12,033 nucleotides of DNA. Origin: RGIG8748 sp045578205 (GTDB taxonomy: Bacteria > Bacillota > Clostridia > UMGS1810). This document shows, piece after piece, positions 1 to 7,111 of this stretch. The position numbers and the translations under genes were made by a program. The notes under the pieces are model-generated. The model worked only from the letters and a program-made list of their open reading frames with translations. It was not told where the DNA came from and ran no database searches. Where the stretch lies: positions 1-12,033 of the forward strand of contig JAZNJU010000169.1 of NCBI GenBank assembly GCA_045578205.1, written 5' to 3'. The stretch's first letter is position 1. The number at the start of each line of letters is the position of its first letter.

Positions 1-16
1 TTGGGGGTTCTTCGAA

Positions 17-120
17 TTTTTTGTTGGGTTTTTTCGCTCAATACAAGGAAAAAGCGCAAGTACATACGAGGTATTTACGAGCATTTTGACGAAGTAGTGT
101 GGGAAAAAACCAACAAAAAA
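17..120. repeat. Long-range inverted repeat (18 bp with one bulged G)
   Basis: Positions 17-27 (TTTTTTGTTGG) are the exact reverse complement of 110-120, and 29-35 (TTTTTTC) of 103-109. Only G28 is unpaired, giving an 18-bp stem that encloses about 67 nt. Inside, CGCT (35-38) can also pair with AGCG (53-56). The arms are rich in T and A, so part of the match could be chance, but the shared GTTGG/CCAAC core makes chance less likely. It could be the base of a structured RNA or the end of a small repeat element. I cannot tell which strand would be transcribed. Confidence 0.5.
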
Positions 121-177
121 CATATTCCGATATTAGCACAAATGCTTTAGTACGTCGAGAGGCGAAGTTTGCTTATA

Positions 178-300
178 GCAAAAAGGCAAAAAAACAAAGA
201 AAAAGGTCTTTTTTGAGACCTTTTTCAACTTATTCATTAAAACTATTAAGTTTATGACCTGGTTTTTTGATGATTAATAGTTTCATTACTGCCTTTTTGC
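178..300. repeat. Nested inverted repeats forming a possible three-way junction
   Basis: Three perfect stems are nested. The outer stem pairs 178-188 (GCAAAAAGGCA) with 290-300 (TGCCTTTTTGC). Inside it are a hairpin pairing 199-209 with 216-226, and a hairpin pairing 240-249 (AAACTATTAA) with 274-283 (TTAATAGTTT) across a 24-nt loop. The stems are 11, 11 and 10 bp with no mismatch. As a fold this is a three-way junction. The first inner hairpin also has the form of an intrinsic terminator. The function is unknown: it could be the 3' end of a small RNA, a repeat element, or just tandem hairpins. Confidence 0.55.
199..226 (+). terminator. Intrinsic terminator upstream of the topoisomerase operon
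   Basis: The core stem is AGGTCT (204-209) with AGACCT (216-221) around a TTTTTG loop. It is preceded by an A-run and followed by TTTTTC, so the full pairing is 11 bp and the run works in both directions. It would end a transcript entering from the left, or one read leftwards from the topoisomerase side. Its loop and right arm are nearly identical to the terminator after the topoisomerase operon. Confidence 0.65.
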
Positions 301-361
301 GGTCTGGACTTTTTTTACATTCCATTTAGATTTCTATTATGTTTCAGTTTAATTTGTCCAC

Positions 362-396
362 TTGACATTGTGCACAAAATATAGTATCGTTATTAT
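362..396 (+). promoter_or_regulatory. Sigma-A-like promoter of the topoisomerase operon with a palindrome in the spacer
   Basis: A perfect -35 box TTGACA lies at 362-367. With the ideal 17-nt spacer the -10 is TATCGT (385-390), a 4/6 match. An alternative set overlaps it: TTGTGC (368-373), 17 nt, then TATTAT (391-396), a 5/6 -10 match with a poor -35. Transcription would start near 397-403, leaving a leader of about 65 nt. The spacer begins with TTGTGCACAA (368-377), a perfect 10-bp palindrome directly against the -35 box, where a dimeric repressor could block RNA polymerase. TATAAT at 443-448 was not preferred because transcription would then start on the ribosome binding site. Confidence 0.5.
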
Positions 397-465
397 GTAG
401 AATTATTTTTAATGGCACAATATGTAGAAAATTCTGCATTTGTATAATACACAGAGGTGAATTTG

Positions 466-2451
466 ATGGCAGAAAAGAAAAAAGCCTATGATAACGAAAG
501 TATATCTATGTTAAAAGGTGCGGACCGTGTCCGACTGAAACCTGCGGTTATATTCGGTTCCGACGGTCTGGAGGGCTGTGAACACGCGGTGTTCGAAATC
601 CTTTCCAACTCCATAGACGAAGCCAGAGAAGGCTACGGAACTACCATAGAAGTTACACGTTATCTGGACAAATCCATAGAAGTTTCCGACTACGGAAGAG
701 GAATTCCCGTGGATTTCAACACCATAGAAAACCGCTACAACTGGGAACTGGTATTCTGCGAACTCTATGCAGGCGGAAAGTACAAAACCAACGACGGCGA
801 AAACTACGAGTACAGCCTCGGTTTAAACGGTCTTGGTGCCTGCGCCACACAGTATGCGTCGGAGTACATGGATGTTACCGTTCTGCGTGACGGTTTCAAA
901 TACACCCTCCACTTTGAAAAAGGCGAAAATGTGGGCGGTCTTACCAAAGAACAGTTCAGACACCGACACACAGGCACAACCACAAAATGGAGACCCGACC
1001 TGGATGTATTCACCGATATCGATATCCCCTCCGAATACTTTGAGGAAGTTCTTAAAAAGCAAGCCATTGTAAATAAGGGTCTAACCTTTAAATACAGAAA
1101 CGAAATTTCCAGAGGACAGTTTGAAGAAAAGGAATTTGTGTACACCGAGGGTATAACCGATTATGTAAAGGAAATTGCAGGTGAGGAAGCCCTAACCGAC
1201 ATACGCTACATAGAATGCGAAAGAAAAGGCCGTGACCGTGAGGACAAACCCGAGTACAAGGTTAAACTCTCCGTTGCATTTGCATTTTCAAACAAGGCGA
1301 GTATGCTGGAATACTACCACAACTCCAGTTTTCTGGAGCACGGCGGTTCTCCCGATAAAGCGGTTACAAATGCTTTCACCTACTCTATCGACCAGTACCT
1401 TAAAAACAACAACAAATACAACAAGACCGAGAGCAAAATCAACTTTGGAGATGTGCGCGACTGTCTCATACTCGTTTCCAACACGTTCTCCACGGTAACA
1501 AGTTATGAAAACCAGACCAAAAAGGCAATAAACAATAAATTCATAGCCGACGCTATGATAGAATGGCTCCGCCACGAACTTGAAGTTTACTTCATCGAAA
1601 ACAAAGCCGAGGCGGAAAAGATTGCAACTCAGGTTCTCATAAACAAGAGAAGCCGTGAGCACGCCGAAAAGGCAAGAATAAACATTGCAAAGAAACTGTC
1701 TACCAATCTGGACATAAACAACCGCGTAGAAAAGTTCGTTGACTGCCGTACAAAAGATGTCTCCAGAAGAGAAGTGTACATAGTAGAGGGTGACTCTGCT
1801 TTGGGGTCCTGCAAACTGGGACGTGACTCGGAGTTTCAGGCAATCATGCCAATCCGCGGTAAGATATTAAACTGTCTCAAAGCAGACTATGAAAAAATAT
1901 TCAAAAGCGATGTAATAGTGGACCTGCTCCGTGTTCTTGGTTGCGGTGTGGAAATAAGTTCCAAGCACAACAAAAACCTCTCCACATTCGACCTTGCAAA
2001 CCTGAGATGGGACAAGATAATAATCTGTACCGATGCGGACGTGGACGGTTTCCAGATACGGACTCTCATCCTCGCTATGCTGTACCGACTTGTGCCTACC
2101 CTCATAGACGAGGGCAAGGTGTACATAGCCGAATCCCCATTGTTTGAAATAAACTGCAAAGACAAGACGTACTTTGCCTACACCGAAAAGGAAAAATCGG
2201 ACATAATCGCAAAGTTCGGAAATAGCAAATACACAGTTCAGCGTTCAAAAGGTCTCGGCGAAAACGAACCCGAGATGATGTGGGAAACCACGATGAACCC
2301 CGAAACAAGGCGCCTTATAAGAGTTATGAGCGAAGATGTGGAGCCGACATCCACAATGTTCGACCTGCTTTTAGGCGACAACCTTGCCGACAGAAAAACA
2401 TACATAGCCGAAAACGGCCACATGTATCTTGACATGCTTGACTTAAGTTAA
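466..2451 (+). CDS. Divergent type IIA topoisomerase B subunit (GyrB/ParE type)
   Basis: This is the ATPase and TOPRIM subunit of a type IIA topoisomerase, which uses ATP to pass one DNA duplex through another. It has 661 residues, close to ParE length. The GHKL ATPase domain shows Glu44, Asn48 and Asp51 in EILSNSIDEA, Asp75 and Arg78 in DYGRGIP, a glycine-rich loop near 118-126, and the QTK loop at 350-352. The TOPRIM domain shows EGDSALGS (441-448), TDADVDG (522-528) and RSKGLGE (593-599). Several normally fixed positions differ: Ser47 where GyrB has Asp, Tyr76 where it has Asp or Asn, and Leu446 inside EGDSAGGS. ATG at 466 is chosen because AGAGGTGA lies 5 nt upstream; GTG at 457 falls inside that site. 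It is followed 15 nt later by the A subunit. B-then-A order and length favour a topoisomerase IV-like enzyme over gyrase, but orthology is not proven, so no symbol is given. Confidence 0.92.
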   Translation: MAEKKKAYDNESISMLKGADRVRLKPAVIFGSDGLEGCEHAVFEILSNSIDEAREGYGTTIEVTRYLDKSIEVSDYGRGIPVDFNTIENRYNWELVFCELYAGGKYKTNDGENYEYSLGLNGLGACATQYASEYMDVTVLRDGFKYTLHFEKGENVGGLTKEQFRHRHTGTTTKWRPDLDVFTDIDIPSEYFEEVLKKQAIVNKGLTFKYRNEISRGQFEEKEFVYTEGITDYVKEIAGEEALTDIRYIECERKGRDREDKPEYKVKLSVAFAFSNKASMLEYYHNSSFLEHGGSPDKAVTNAFTYSIDQYLKNNNKYNKTESKINFGDVRDCLILVSNTFSTVTSYENQTKKAINNKFIADAMIEWLRHELEVYFIENKAEAEKIATQVLINKRSREHAEKARINIAKKLSTNLDINNRVEKFVDCRTKDVSRREVYIVEGDSALGSCKLGRDSEFQAIMPIRGKILNCLKADYEKIFKSDVIVDLLRVLGCGVEISSKHNKNLSTFDLANLRWDKIIICTDADVDGFQIRTLILAMLYRLVPTLIDEGKVYIAESPLFEINCKDKTYFAYTEKEKSDIIAKFGNSKYTVQRSKGLGENEPEMMWETTMNPETRRLIRVMSEDVEPTSTMFDLLLGDNLADRKTYIAENGHMYLDMLDLS

Positions 2452-2466
2452 AGGAGGTGGCACGAA

Positions 2467-4641
2467 ATGTTTAATTCAGACCAAAAAATTACAGACACTC
2501 TGAAAGAAAATTACATGCCTTATGCGATGAGTGTAATCATATCCAGAGCGCTCCCCGAAATAGACGGTTTTAAGCCATCTCACAGAAAACTTCTGTACAC
2601 CATGTACAAGATGAATCTGCTTACGGGAAACAAAACGAAATCTGCAAACGTTGTGGGACAGACAATGAAGTTAAACCCACACGGCGACGGCGCCATCTAC
2701 GAAACAATGGTCAGACTCACCAGAGGAAACGACTCTCTCCTGCACCCGTTTGTGGACTCCAAGGGTAACTTTGCAAAGCACTACTCCAGAGACATGGCGT
2801 ATGCCGCTTCCCGTTACACCGAGGTTAAACTCGACGAAATAAGCAAAGAACTTTTTAAGGATATAGATAAGAATACTGTAGACTTTACCGACAACTACGA
2901 CGGCACTCTGAAAGAACCCGATCTTTTGCCCGTAACCTTTCCCAACATTCTTGTAAATCTAATTCAGGGTATTGCGGTAGGTATGGCAAACTGCGTTTGC
3001 TCGTTTAACTTAAAGGAAGTGTGCGACACAACCATTGCCTACATCAAAAACCAAAAATGCGACCTTACGGAAACCCTCCTTGCGCCCGATTTCACCACGG
3101 GAGGCGAACTTATTTACAACAAGGAAACCCTCTTGGCAATCTACGAAACAGGCAGAGGCAGTTTCAAAGTGCGGAGCAAGTGGAGATACGACAAGAAAAA
3201 CGGTTTCATAGAGATATATGAAATTCCCTACACCACCACCTCGGAAGCCATAATAGACAAAATCGTGGAACTTATTAAAAACAATAAAATCCGCGAAATT
3301 ACCGACCTGCGTGACGAAACCGACCTGAATGGTCTCAAGATAACACTGGATGTTAAAAAGAGTACCGACGCGGATGCCCTGATGCAAAAACTCTTTAAGA
3401 TGACAACTCTGGAAGACAGTTTCAGTTGCAACTTCAACATTCTGGACGGCAATGTTCCAAAGGTAATGGGTGTGCGCGAAATACTGGAAAAGTGGCTCAG
3501 ATTCCGAATTGGATGTATTGTGCGCAAAACCAAGTACGACATAAACAAACTCACACACAAACTCCATCTTCTGGAGGGTCTCAAGAAAATTCTTCTGGAC
3601 ATCGACAAAGCCATCTCCATTGTCCGCAATACCGAAAAGGACGAGGACGTTGTTCCAAACCTTATGCGCGGTTTTGACATCGACGAAATCCAGGCAGAAT
3701 ACGTTGCGGATATTAAATTAAGAAACCTCAACAAGGAATACATCTTAAACCGCATAAGCGACATAGATGACTTAAACAACGAACTTGACAGACTGGACAA
3801 GATAGTAAGGGACGAAAAAGAAGTTAAAAAGATTATCATATCCGAACTTAAGGAAATAAGCAAAAAGTACGGTGTAGACAGAAGAACAACCATTGTAAAC
3901 GAAGACGAAATCGAAGTCTTCGATGCAACGGAAAACATCGACAACTACAACTTAAGGGTATTCCTTACCTCGGACAACTACTTGAAGAAAATATCCCATG
4001 TGTCCCTGCGTTCTTCGGGTGCACAGAAGATGAAAGAAGATGCCCACATGATATGCGAGTGGGATACCACCAACGTATCTGACCTTGTGCTCATAAGCGA
4101 CAAGCAGAACGCATACAAGGTAAAACTCTACGATGTTGCCGACTGTAAAGCCAGCGACTGGGGTCACTATATTCCAAATATTGTGGAAATGGAGCCGGGC
4201 GAGAGAATTGTGTATGTAATACCCACAAATGATTACAAAGGCAATCTTATCTACATATTTGAAAACGGAAGAGGCGCCAAAGTGCCCCTCTCCTGCTACG
4301 AGACGAAAACAAACCGAAAGAAACTCATCAACGCCTACTGCAAAAAGTATCCTCTGGTGGATGTCAAGTTTGTAACCGAGGACAGCGACATTGTGCTCTA
4401 TACCAACCTTGACAAAGTGGTGGTGTTTAACACAAAAGCCATCCCCGAAAAGACAACCAGAGATACACAGGGCGTCATAGTTATGAACCTTAAGAAAAAA
4501 AGCGTCCTCAAAAAGGTGAAACTTCTTTCCGAGGACAACCTCAAAAACCCCGACTACTACAGAGCACGCAGTATTCCCGCCGCAGGTTACTATCTGAAAG
4601 ACGAGGATAATGAGGAAAGCACACAGACAAGTTTATTCTAA
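2467..4641 (+). CDS. Divergent type IIA topoisomerase A subunit (ParC/GyrA type)
   Basis: This is the DNA-cleaving subunit that works with the upstream B subunit. It has 724 residues. The breakage-reunion domain carries the catalytic Arg116-Tyr117 in ASRYTEVKL, the winged-helix motif HGDGAIYE (72-79) and GIAVGMA near 168-174. A helical segment (about 355-470) ending in RRTTI matches the coiled coil and exit gate, and about 490-705 resembles the C-terminal beta-pinwheel. The canonical GyrA box (QRRGGKG) is absent; the aligned stretch near 513-525 reads SLRSSGAQKMKED, so DNA wrapping and negative supercoiling are unlikely. The usual TNIPPHN after the GIAVGMA motif is replaced by NCVCSFN. The serine that contacts quinolones in GyrA (E. 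coli Ser83) is Gly75, while the second contact is kept as Glu79. The start has AGGAGG 9 nt upstream. A terminator follows directly. Confidence 0.92.
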   Translation: MFNSDQKITDTLKENYMPYAMSVIISRALPEIDGFKPSHRKLLYTMYKMNLLTGNKTKSANVVGQTMKLNPHGDGAIYETMVRLTRGNDSLLHPFVDSKGNFAKHYSRDMAYAASRYTEVKLDEISKELFKDIDKNTVDFTDNYDGTLKEPDLLPVTFPNILVNLIQGIAVGMANCVCSFNLKEVCDTTIAYIKNQKCDLTETLLAPDFTTGGELIYNKETLLAIYETGRGSFKVRSKWRYDKKNGFIEIYEIPYTTTSEAIIDKIVELIKNNKIREITDLRDETDLNGLKITLDVKKSTDADALMQKLFKMTTLEDSFSCNFNILDGNVPKVMGVREILEKWLRFRIGCIVRKTKYDINKLTHKLHLLEGLKKILLDIDKAISIVRNTEKDEDVVPNLMRGFDIDEIQAEYVADIKLRNLNKEYILNRISDIDDLNNELDRLDKIVRDEKEVKKIIISELKEISKKYGVDRRTTIVNEDEIEVFDATENIDNYNLRVFLTSDNYLKKISHVSLRSSGAQKMKEDAHMICEWDTTNVSDLVLISDKQNAYKVKLYDVADCKASDWGHYIPNIVEMEPGERIVYVIPTNDYKGNLIYIFENGRGAKVPLSCYETKTNRKKLINAYCKKYPLVDVKFVTEDSDIVLYTNLDKVVVFNTKAIPEKTTRDTQGVIVMNLKKKSVLKKVKLLSEDNLKNPDYYRARSIPAAGYYLKDEDNEESTQTSLF

Positions 4642-4644
4642 AAG

Positions 4645-4688
4645 AACAGGTTGAAAAAAATCTTTTTTGAGATCTTTTTCAACCTGTT
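4645..4688 (+). terminator. Shared terminator between the convergent topoisomerase and lipoprotein genes
   Basis: AACAGGTTGAAAAA (4645-4658) is the exact reverse complement of 4675-4688, and three more pairs follow inside after one mismatch (4660-4662 with 4671-4673). On the + strand the hairpin is followed by TTGTTTCTTTTCTT, a good U-rich tail. On the minus strand the tail is only CTTTTAG, so termination of the lipoprotein transcript may be weaker. It fills most of the 59-nt gap between the two stop codons. Confidence 0.85.
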
Positions 4689-4700
4689 TTGTTTCTTTTC

Positions 4701-6299
4701 TTATTTTTCCAATATATACACAGTACCTATATCCGCATAGAAGTTTGTGAGATTCGGGTTTATCTTTCCCTTTATACGGCTGTTTACGAACATAGCCTCA
4801 TTTTTGTGGAAAAGGGGTATCTGGGGCAAATTCTCGTCGTAGAATTTCTTAAGGTTATTGTATGCAAGTTTAAGAGAATCCGCATCTTTGCCCGAATTTA
4901 GGTTTGTTATGATATCATCCAGTTTGGAATTGGTGTAGTCGCTTATTCCCGATGTGGCATATGAGGTGTCAACCTCTTGCACTTCTGCGTCCTCGCCTAC
5001 TTCCACCACTATATCATCGCCTGTGGGAACATCTACTTTTGGTGCGGTATTGAACATAAATCCAATGTCACAATCGCGCTTCATATCTATCTGCCCGATG
5101 TAGAGTTGATAGTCGCCCGAATTTACTTTTTGCACATATGTTTCATAATCCACCTTGGTGAGTTCTGCTTTTACTCCTGCAGTTTCAAGTTGTGATTTGA
5201 CATAATTTGCAATCTGCTCTTTGACTGCATCTTCTTCATTAAAAAGGATAAACACAGTCTCTTTTTGCCCTTTGATGTACTCGCCGTCATAGTCGGGAGT
5301 TTCGCTGTCACCGCGGTAGAAATATGCTTTGGCGCTTATGGGCGTGTCTGCAACGGTGGCGTGAGAAAACATGATTGTGTCGGCTATGTGGTCCTTGTCT
5401 ATGAGTGATGCCAGACTCTTTCGAAGTTGCACATCCGAAAATGCAGATTTGTCTGTGTTAATTCCAACAAAAACATATTCTGTGGAGGTGAGTTCATAGG
5501 AATTGAAGTTCCCCGTGTAGGAAAACTCGCCCCATCTTCCCCGATGGGTTGTAATCATATCCGTTTCACCCGAATTGAAAGCGTGGAGCAATGCCTCGTT
5601 GTCGTTTAAAAACCTTACGAACACATCTTTTATATACACCCCATCGTTTTTGTGCCATGTATCATTTACTGTGAGTGTTATGCCGATGTACGGAGATGTT
5701 TCCTTGTACTTATATCTTCCCGTTCCGTTGATTTTGAAATCCGACGAAGTAAAGGCGGTAGGTGTAATGCCCGACGGAAGTATGGGAAAATCCAGATTGC
5801 AAGCAAAGTTCACCGACGGAGCAGACAGAGTAATTTCCACACTATAGTCACCCTTTGCACTGTATGACGCAACATTTGAAATCAACTCGGAGTAGTAGCC
5901 ACCGTGCTGTTTGAGATAATCCAGAGTGGCAACAACGTCCGCCGAAGTAAAGGGGGTTGAATCGTGGAATTTTACATCTTTTTTAAGGTTTACCGTGTAA
6001 ACCGTGCCGTCCTCCGACACGCTGTAATCTGTAGCCAGAACACCTTTTACCGTCAAATCTTCATTTACGATAAAGAGCCCCTCATAGGCAAGATAAAGAA
6101 AATCCCGCACGCAAGAATACTTTGTTGCCAGAGGATTTAATGTGTCGGGAGTGTATGAGGCGAGATTGAGAGTTCCGCAAACCGCGGGAGTGTTTACAAC
6201 CTGAGGAGCCTCACTGCCCTTATTCTTTTTTCCGATACATCCTGCGAAGATAATTGCCACCGCGAAAACAAGCGGCAAAATCCGTACTGTTCTTTTCAT
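4701..6299 (-). CDS. Extracellular solute-binding lipoprotein, family 5 (OppA/DppA type)
   Basis: This is a predicted membrane-anchored substrate-binding protein of a peptide- or nickel-type ABC importer. It has 532 residues from ATG at 6299. The N-terminus has a basic start (MKRTVR), a hydrophobic stretch and Cys21 in IIFAGC, a lipobox with Phe instead of Leu at -3. The family 5 fold is supported by PDTLNPLATKYS, YEGLFIVNEDLTVKGVLATD, and VNLKKDVKFHDSTPFTSADV near the N-terminus. An acidic insertion (GDDIVVEVGEDAEVQEVD) lies in the C-terminal third. The frame is open further upstream to 6407, but that part overlaps ymdB and has no signal peptide, so the lipoprotein start is preferred. The ymdB stop is only 4 nt upstream, with GGAAAGAGAG inside the end of ymdB as a weak binding site, suggesting translational coupling. 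No permease or ATPase gene is adjacent. The substrate cannot be read from sequence. Confidence 0.9.
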   Translation of the reverse strand: MKRTVRILPLVFAVAIIFAGCIGKKNKGSEAPQVVNTPAVCGTLNLASYTPDTLNPLATKYSCVRDFLYLAYEGLFIVNEDLTVKGVLATDYSVSEDGTVYTVNLKKDVKFHDSTPFTSADVVATLDYLKQHGGYYSELISNVASYSAKGDYSVEITLSAPSVNFACNLDFPILPSGITPTAFTSSDFKINGTGRYKYKETSPYIGITLTVNDTWHKNDGVYIKDVFVRFLNDNEALLHAFNSGETDMITTHRGRWGEFSYTGNFNSYELTSTEYVFVGINTDKSAFSDVQLRKSLASLIDKDHIADTIMFSHATVADTPISAKAYFYRGDSETPDYDGEYIKGQKETVFILFNEEDAVKEQIANYVKSQLETAGVKAELTKVDYETYVQKVNSGDYQLYIGQIDMKRDCDIGFMFNTAPKVDVPTGDDIVVEVGEDAEVQEVDTSYATSGISDYTNSKLDDIITNLNSGKDADSLKLAYNNLKKFYDENLPQIPLFHKNEAMFVNSRIKGKINPNLTNFYADIGTVYILEK

Positions 6300-6303
6300 T
6301 ATG

Positions 6304-7083
6304 TTACTCTCTTTCCGAAATAAGTTCAATAGAAACAGCCTTGTTTGTGTCATCATCCACACAAAGCAGTGCTCCGCACAGTTTTGCCTTGCCTGTTGCG
6401 TGTTCAAACTTTTGGGGAATGGCAGATGTGAATCTGTCTATAATTATATTTTTATCTACCCCGAGAACACTGTCCTGTGCACCTGTCATACCAAGGTCTG
6501 TTATATATGCAGTACCCTTTGGAAGAATGCAGTTGTCCGCTGTCTGCACATGAGTATGTGTGCCGAAAACACAGGTTACACTGCCATCAAGAAAGAATCC
6601 AAGAGCACGTTTTTCGCTTGTGGCATCCGCGTGAAAGTCCACAAGGATTATGTCTGCCTTGTCCTTCATTTCCTCCACTGCCTTTTTGCAGGCTTCAAAG
6701 GGGCAGTTTGCACTGCTCTGCACATTCACTCTTCCAAGAGCATTTATTACGCCTATTTTCTTAGTGCATCTATTCACAATTACACTTCCCGCCCCGGGTG
6801 TTCCCTCGGGATAGTTTACAGGACGTATAATGTTGTGTTCATTTTCAAAAATTTTGAGTATATCTTTTCTTCCAAAGGTGTGATTGCCCATTGTTACCAC
6901 GTCCACGCCGATATCCATGAGCGTGTCGTAGTCACCATAGGAAATCCCGTGACCGCCCGAGGCATTTTCGCCGTTGGCGATTACCATGTCTGCTCCCGTT
7001 CGGGCAACAATGTCTCTAAGGGCATATTGTATATATGACATTCCGCATTCGCCGAATATGTCGCCCACAAGCAATATTTTCAA
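6304..7083 (-). CDS. ymdB: YmdB-family metallophosphoesterase
   Basis: YmdB of Bacillus subtilis is a cytosolic dimetal phosphodiesterase acting on 2',3'-cyclic nucleotides and affecting biofilm and motility decisions; it physically and genetically neighbours RNase Y. The protein here has 259 residues, normal for the family. Expected metal and catalytic residues are present: Asp8 in VGDIFG, Glu39 in NGEN, Asn67-His68 in GNH, His151 in VDFHADATSEK, and His176 and His178 in GTHTHVQTAD. The start is set as TTG at 7083: AGGAGG (7092-7097) is 8 nt upstream and the protein then begins MKILLVGD as in the family. In-frame ATG codons at 7113 and 7101 lie on or before that site. rny is upstream, separated by an intrinsic terminator, and the lipoprotein gene follows after 4 nt. 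Confidence 0.94.
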   Translation of the reverse strand: MKILLVGDIFGECGMSYIQYALRDIVARTGADMVIANGENASGGHGISYGDYDTLMDIGVDVVTMGNHTFGRKDILKIFENEHNIIRPVNYPEGTPGAGSVIVNRCTKKIGVINALGRVNVQSSANCPFEACKKAVEEMKDKADIILVDFHADATSEKRALGFFLDGSVTCVFGTHTHVQTADNCILPKGTAYITDLGMTGAQDSVLGVDKNIIIDRFTSAIPQKFEHATGKAKLCGALLCVDDDTNKAVSIELISERE

Positions 7084-7091
7084 AACAGACA

Positions 7092-7097
7092 CCTCCT
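7092..7097 (-). promoter_or_regulatory. Ribosome binding site that fixes the TTG start of ymdB
   Basis: A full AGGAGG on the minus strand sits 8 nt before TTG at 7083. The in-frame ATG at 7101 directly abuts it and cannot use it. The terminator in front of it ends its pairing about 15 nt upstream, leaving almost no leader between the two signals. Confidence 0.8.
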
Positions 7098-7111
7098 GCA
7101 TTTTATGGGAC

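Larger units (their letters stand above)
1..465. other. Gene-free region upstream of the topoisomerase operon
   Basis: No convincing gene is present. One frame is open from the left edge to a stop at 148-150 (about 49 codons), but two other frames are also open across much of the stretch and nothing resembles a known family, so I do not call it. The region holds, in order, a long-range inverted repeat (17-35 with 103-120), an outer stem (178-188 with 290-300) enclosing a terminator hairpin (199-226) and a second hairpin (240-283), an A+T-rich stretch (301-360), and the promoter of the topoisomerase operon (362-396). The density of paired segments suggests a structured RNA or a small dispersed repeat rather than coding DNA. 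That last point is inference. Confidence 0.6.

Noticed and set aside
1..150. Frame open from the left edge to a stop at 148-150, about 49 codons, as the end of an upstream gene
   Set aside because: No family resemblance, other frames on both strands are also open here, and the stretch is part of an inverted repeat. Without the left flank it cannot be called a gene.
443..448. TATAAT as the -10 box of the topoisomerase operon
   Set aside because: There is no -35 box at a suitable distance, and transcription would start on the ribosome binding site.
457..465. GTG at 457 as the start of the topoisomerase B subunit
   Set aside because: The GTG lies within the AGAGGTGA ribosome binding site, which is correctly spaced for ATG at 466.
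3228..3944. Long open frame on the minus strand opposite the topoisomerase A gene
   Set aside because: Serine- and leucine-rich composition results from reading the antisense of a lysine- and aspartate-rich gene; no domain is seen.
6300..6407. Extended start of the lipoprotein (36 extra residues)
   Set aside because: It overlaps ymdB, would bury the signal peptide inside the protein, and a proper lipoprotein signal begins at 6299.
6301..7038. Long open frame on the + strand opposite ymdB
   Set aside because: It is a shadow of a well-supported gene, with no recognisable domain and no ribosome binding site.
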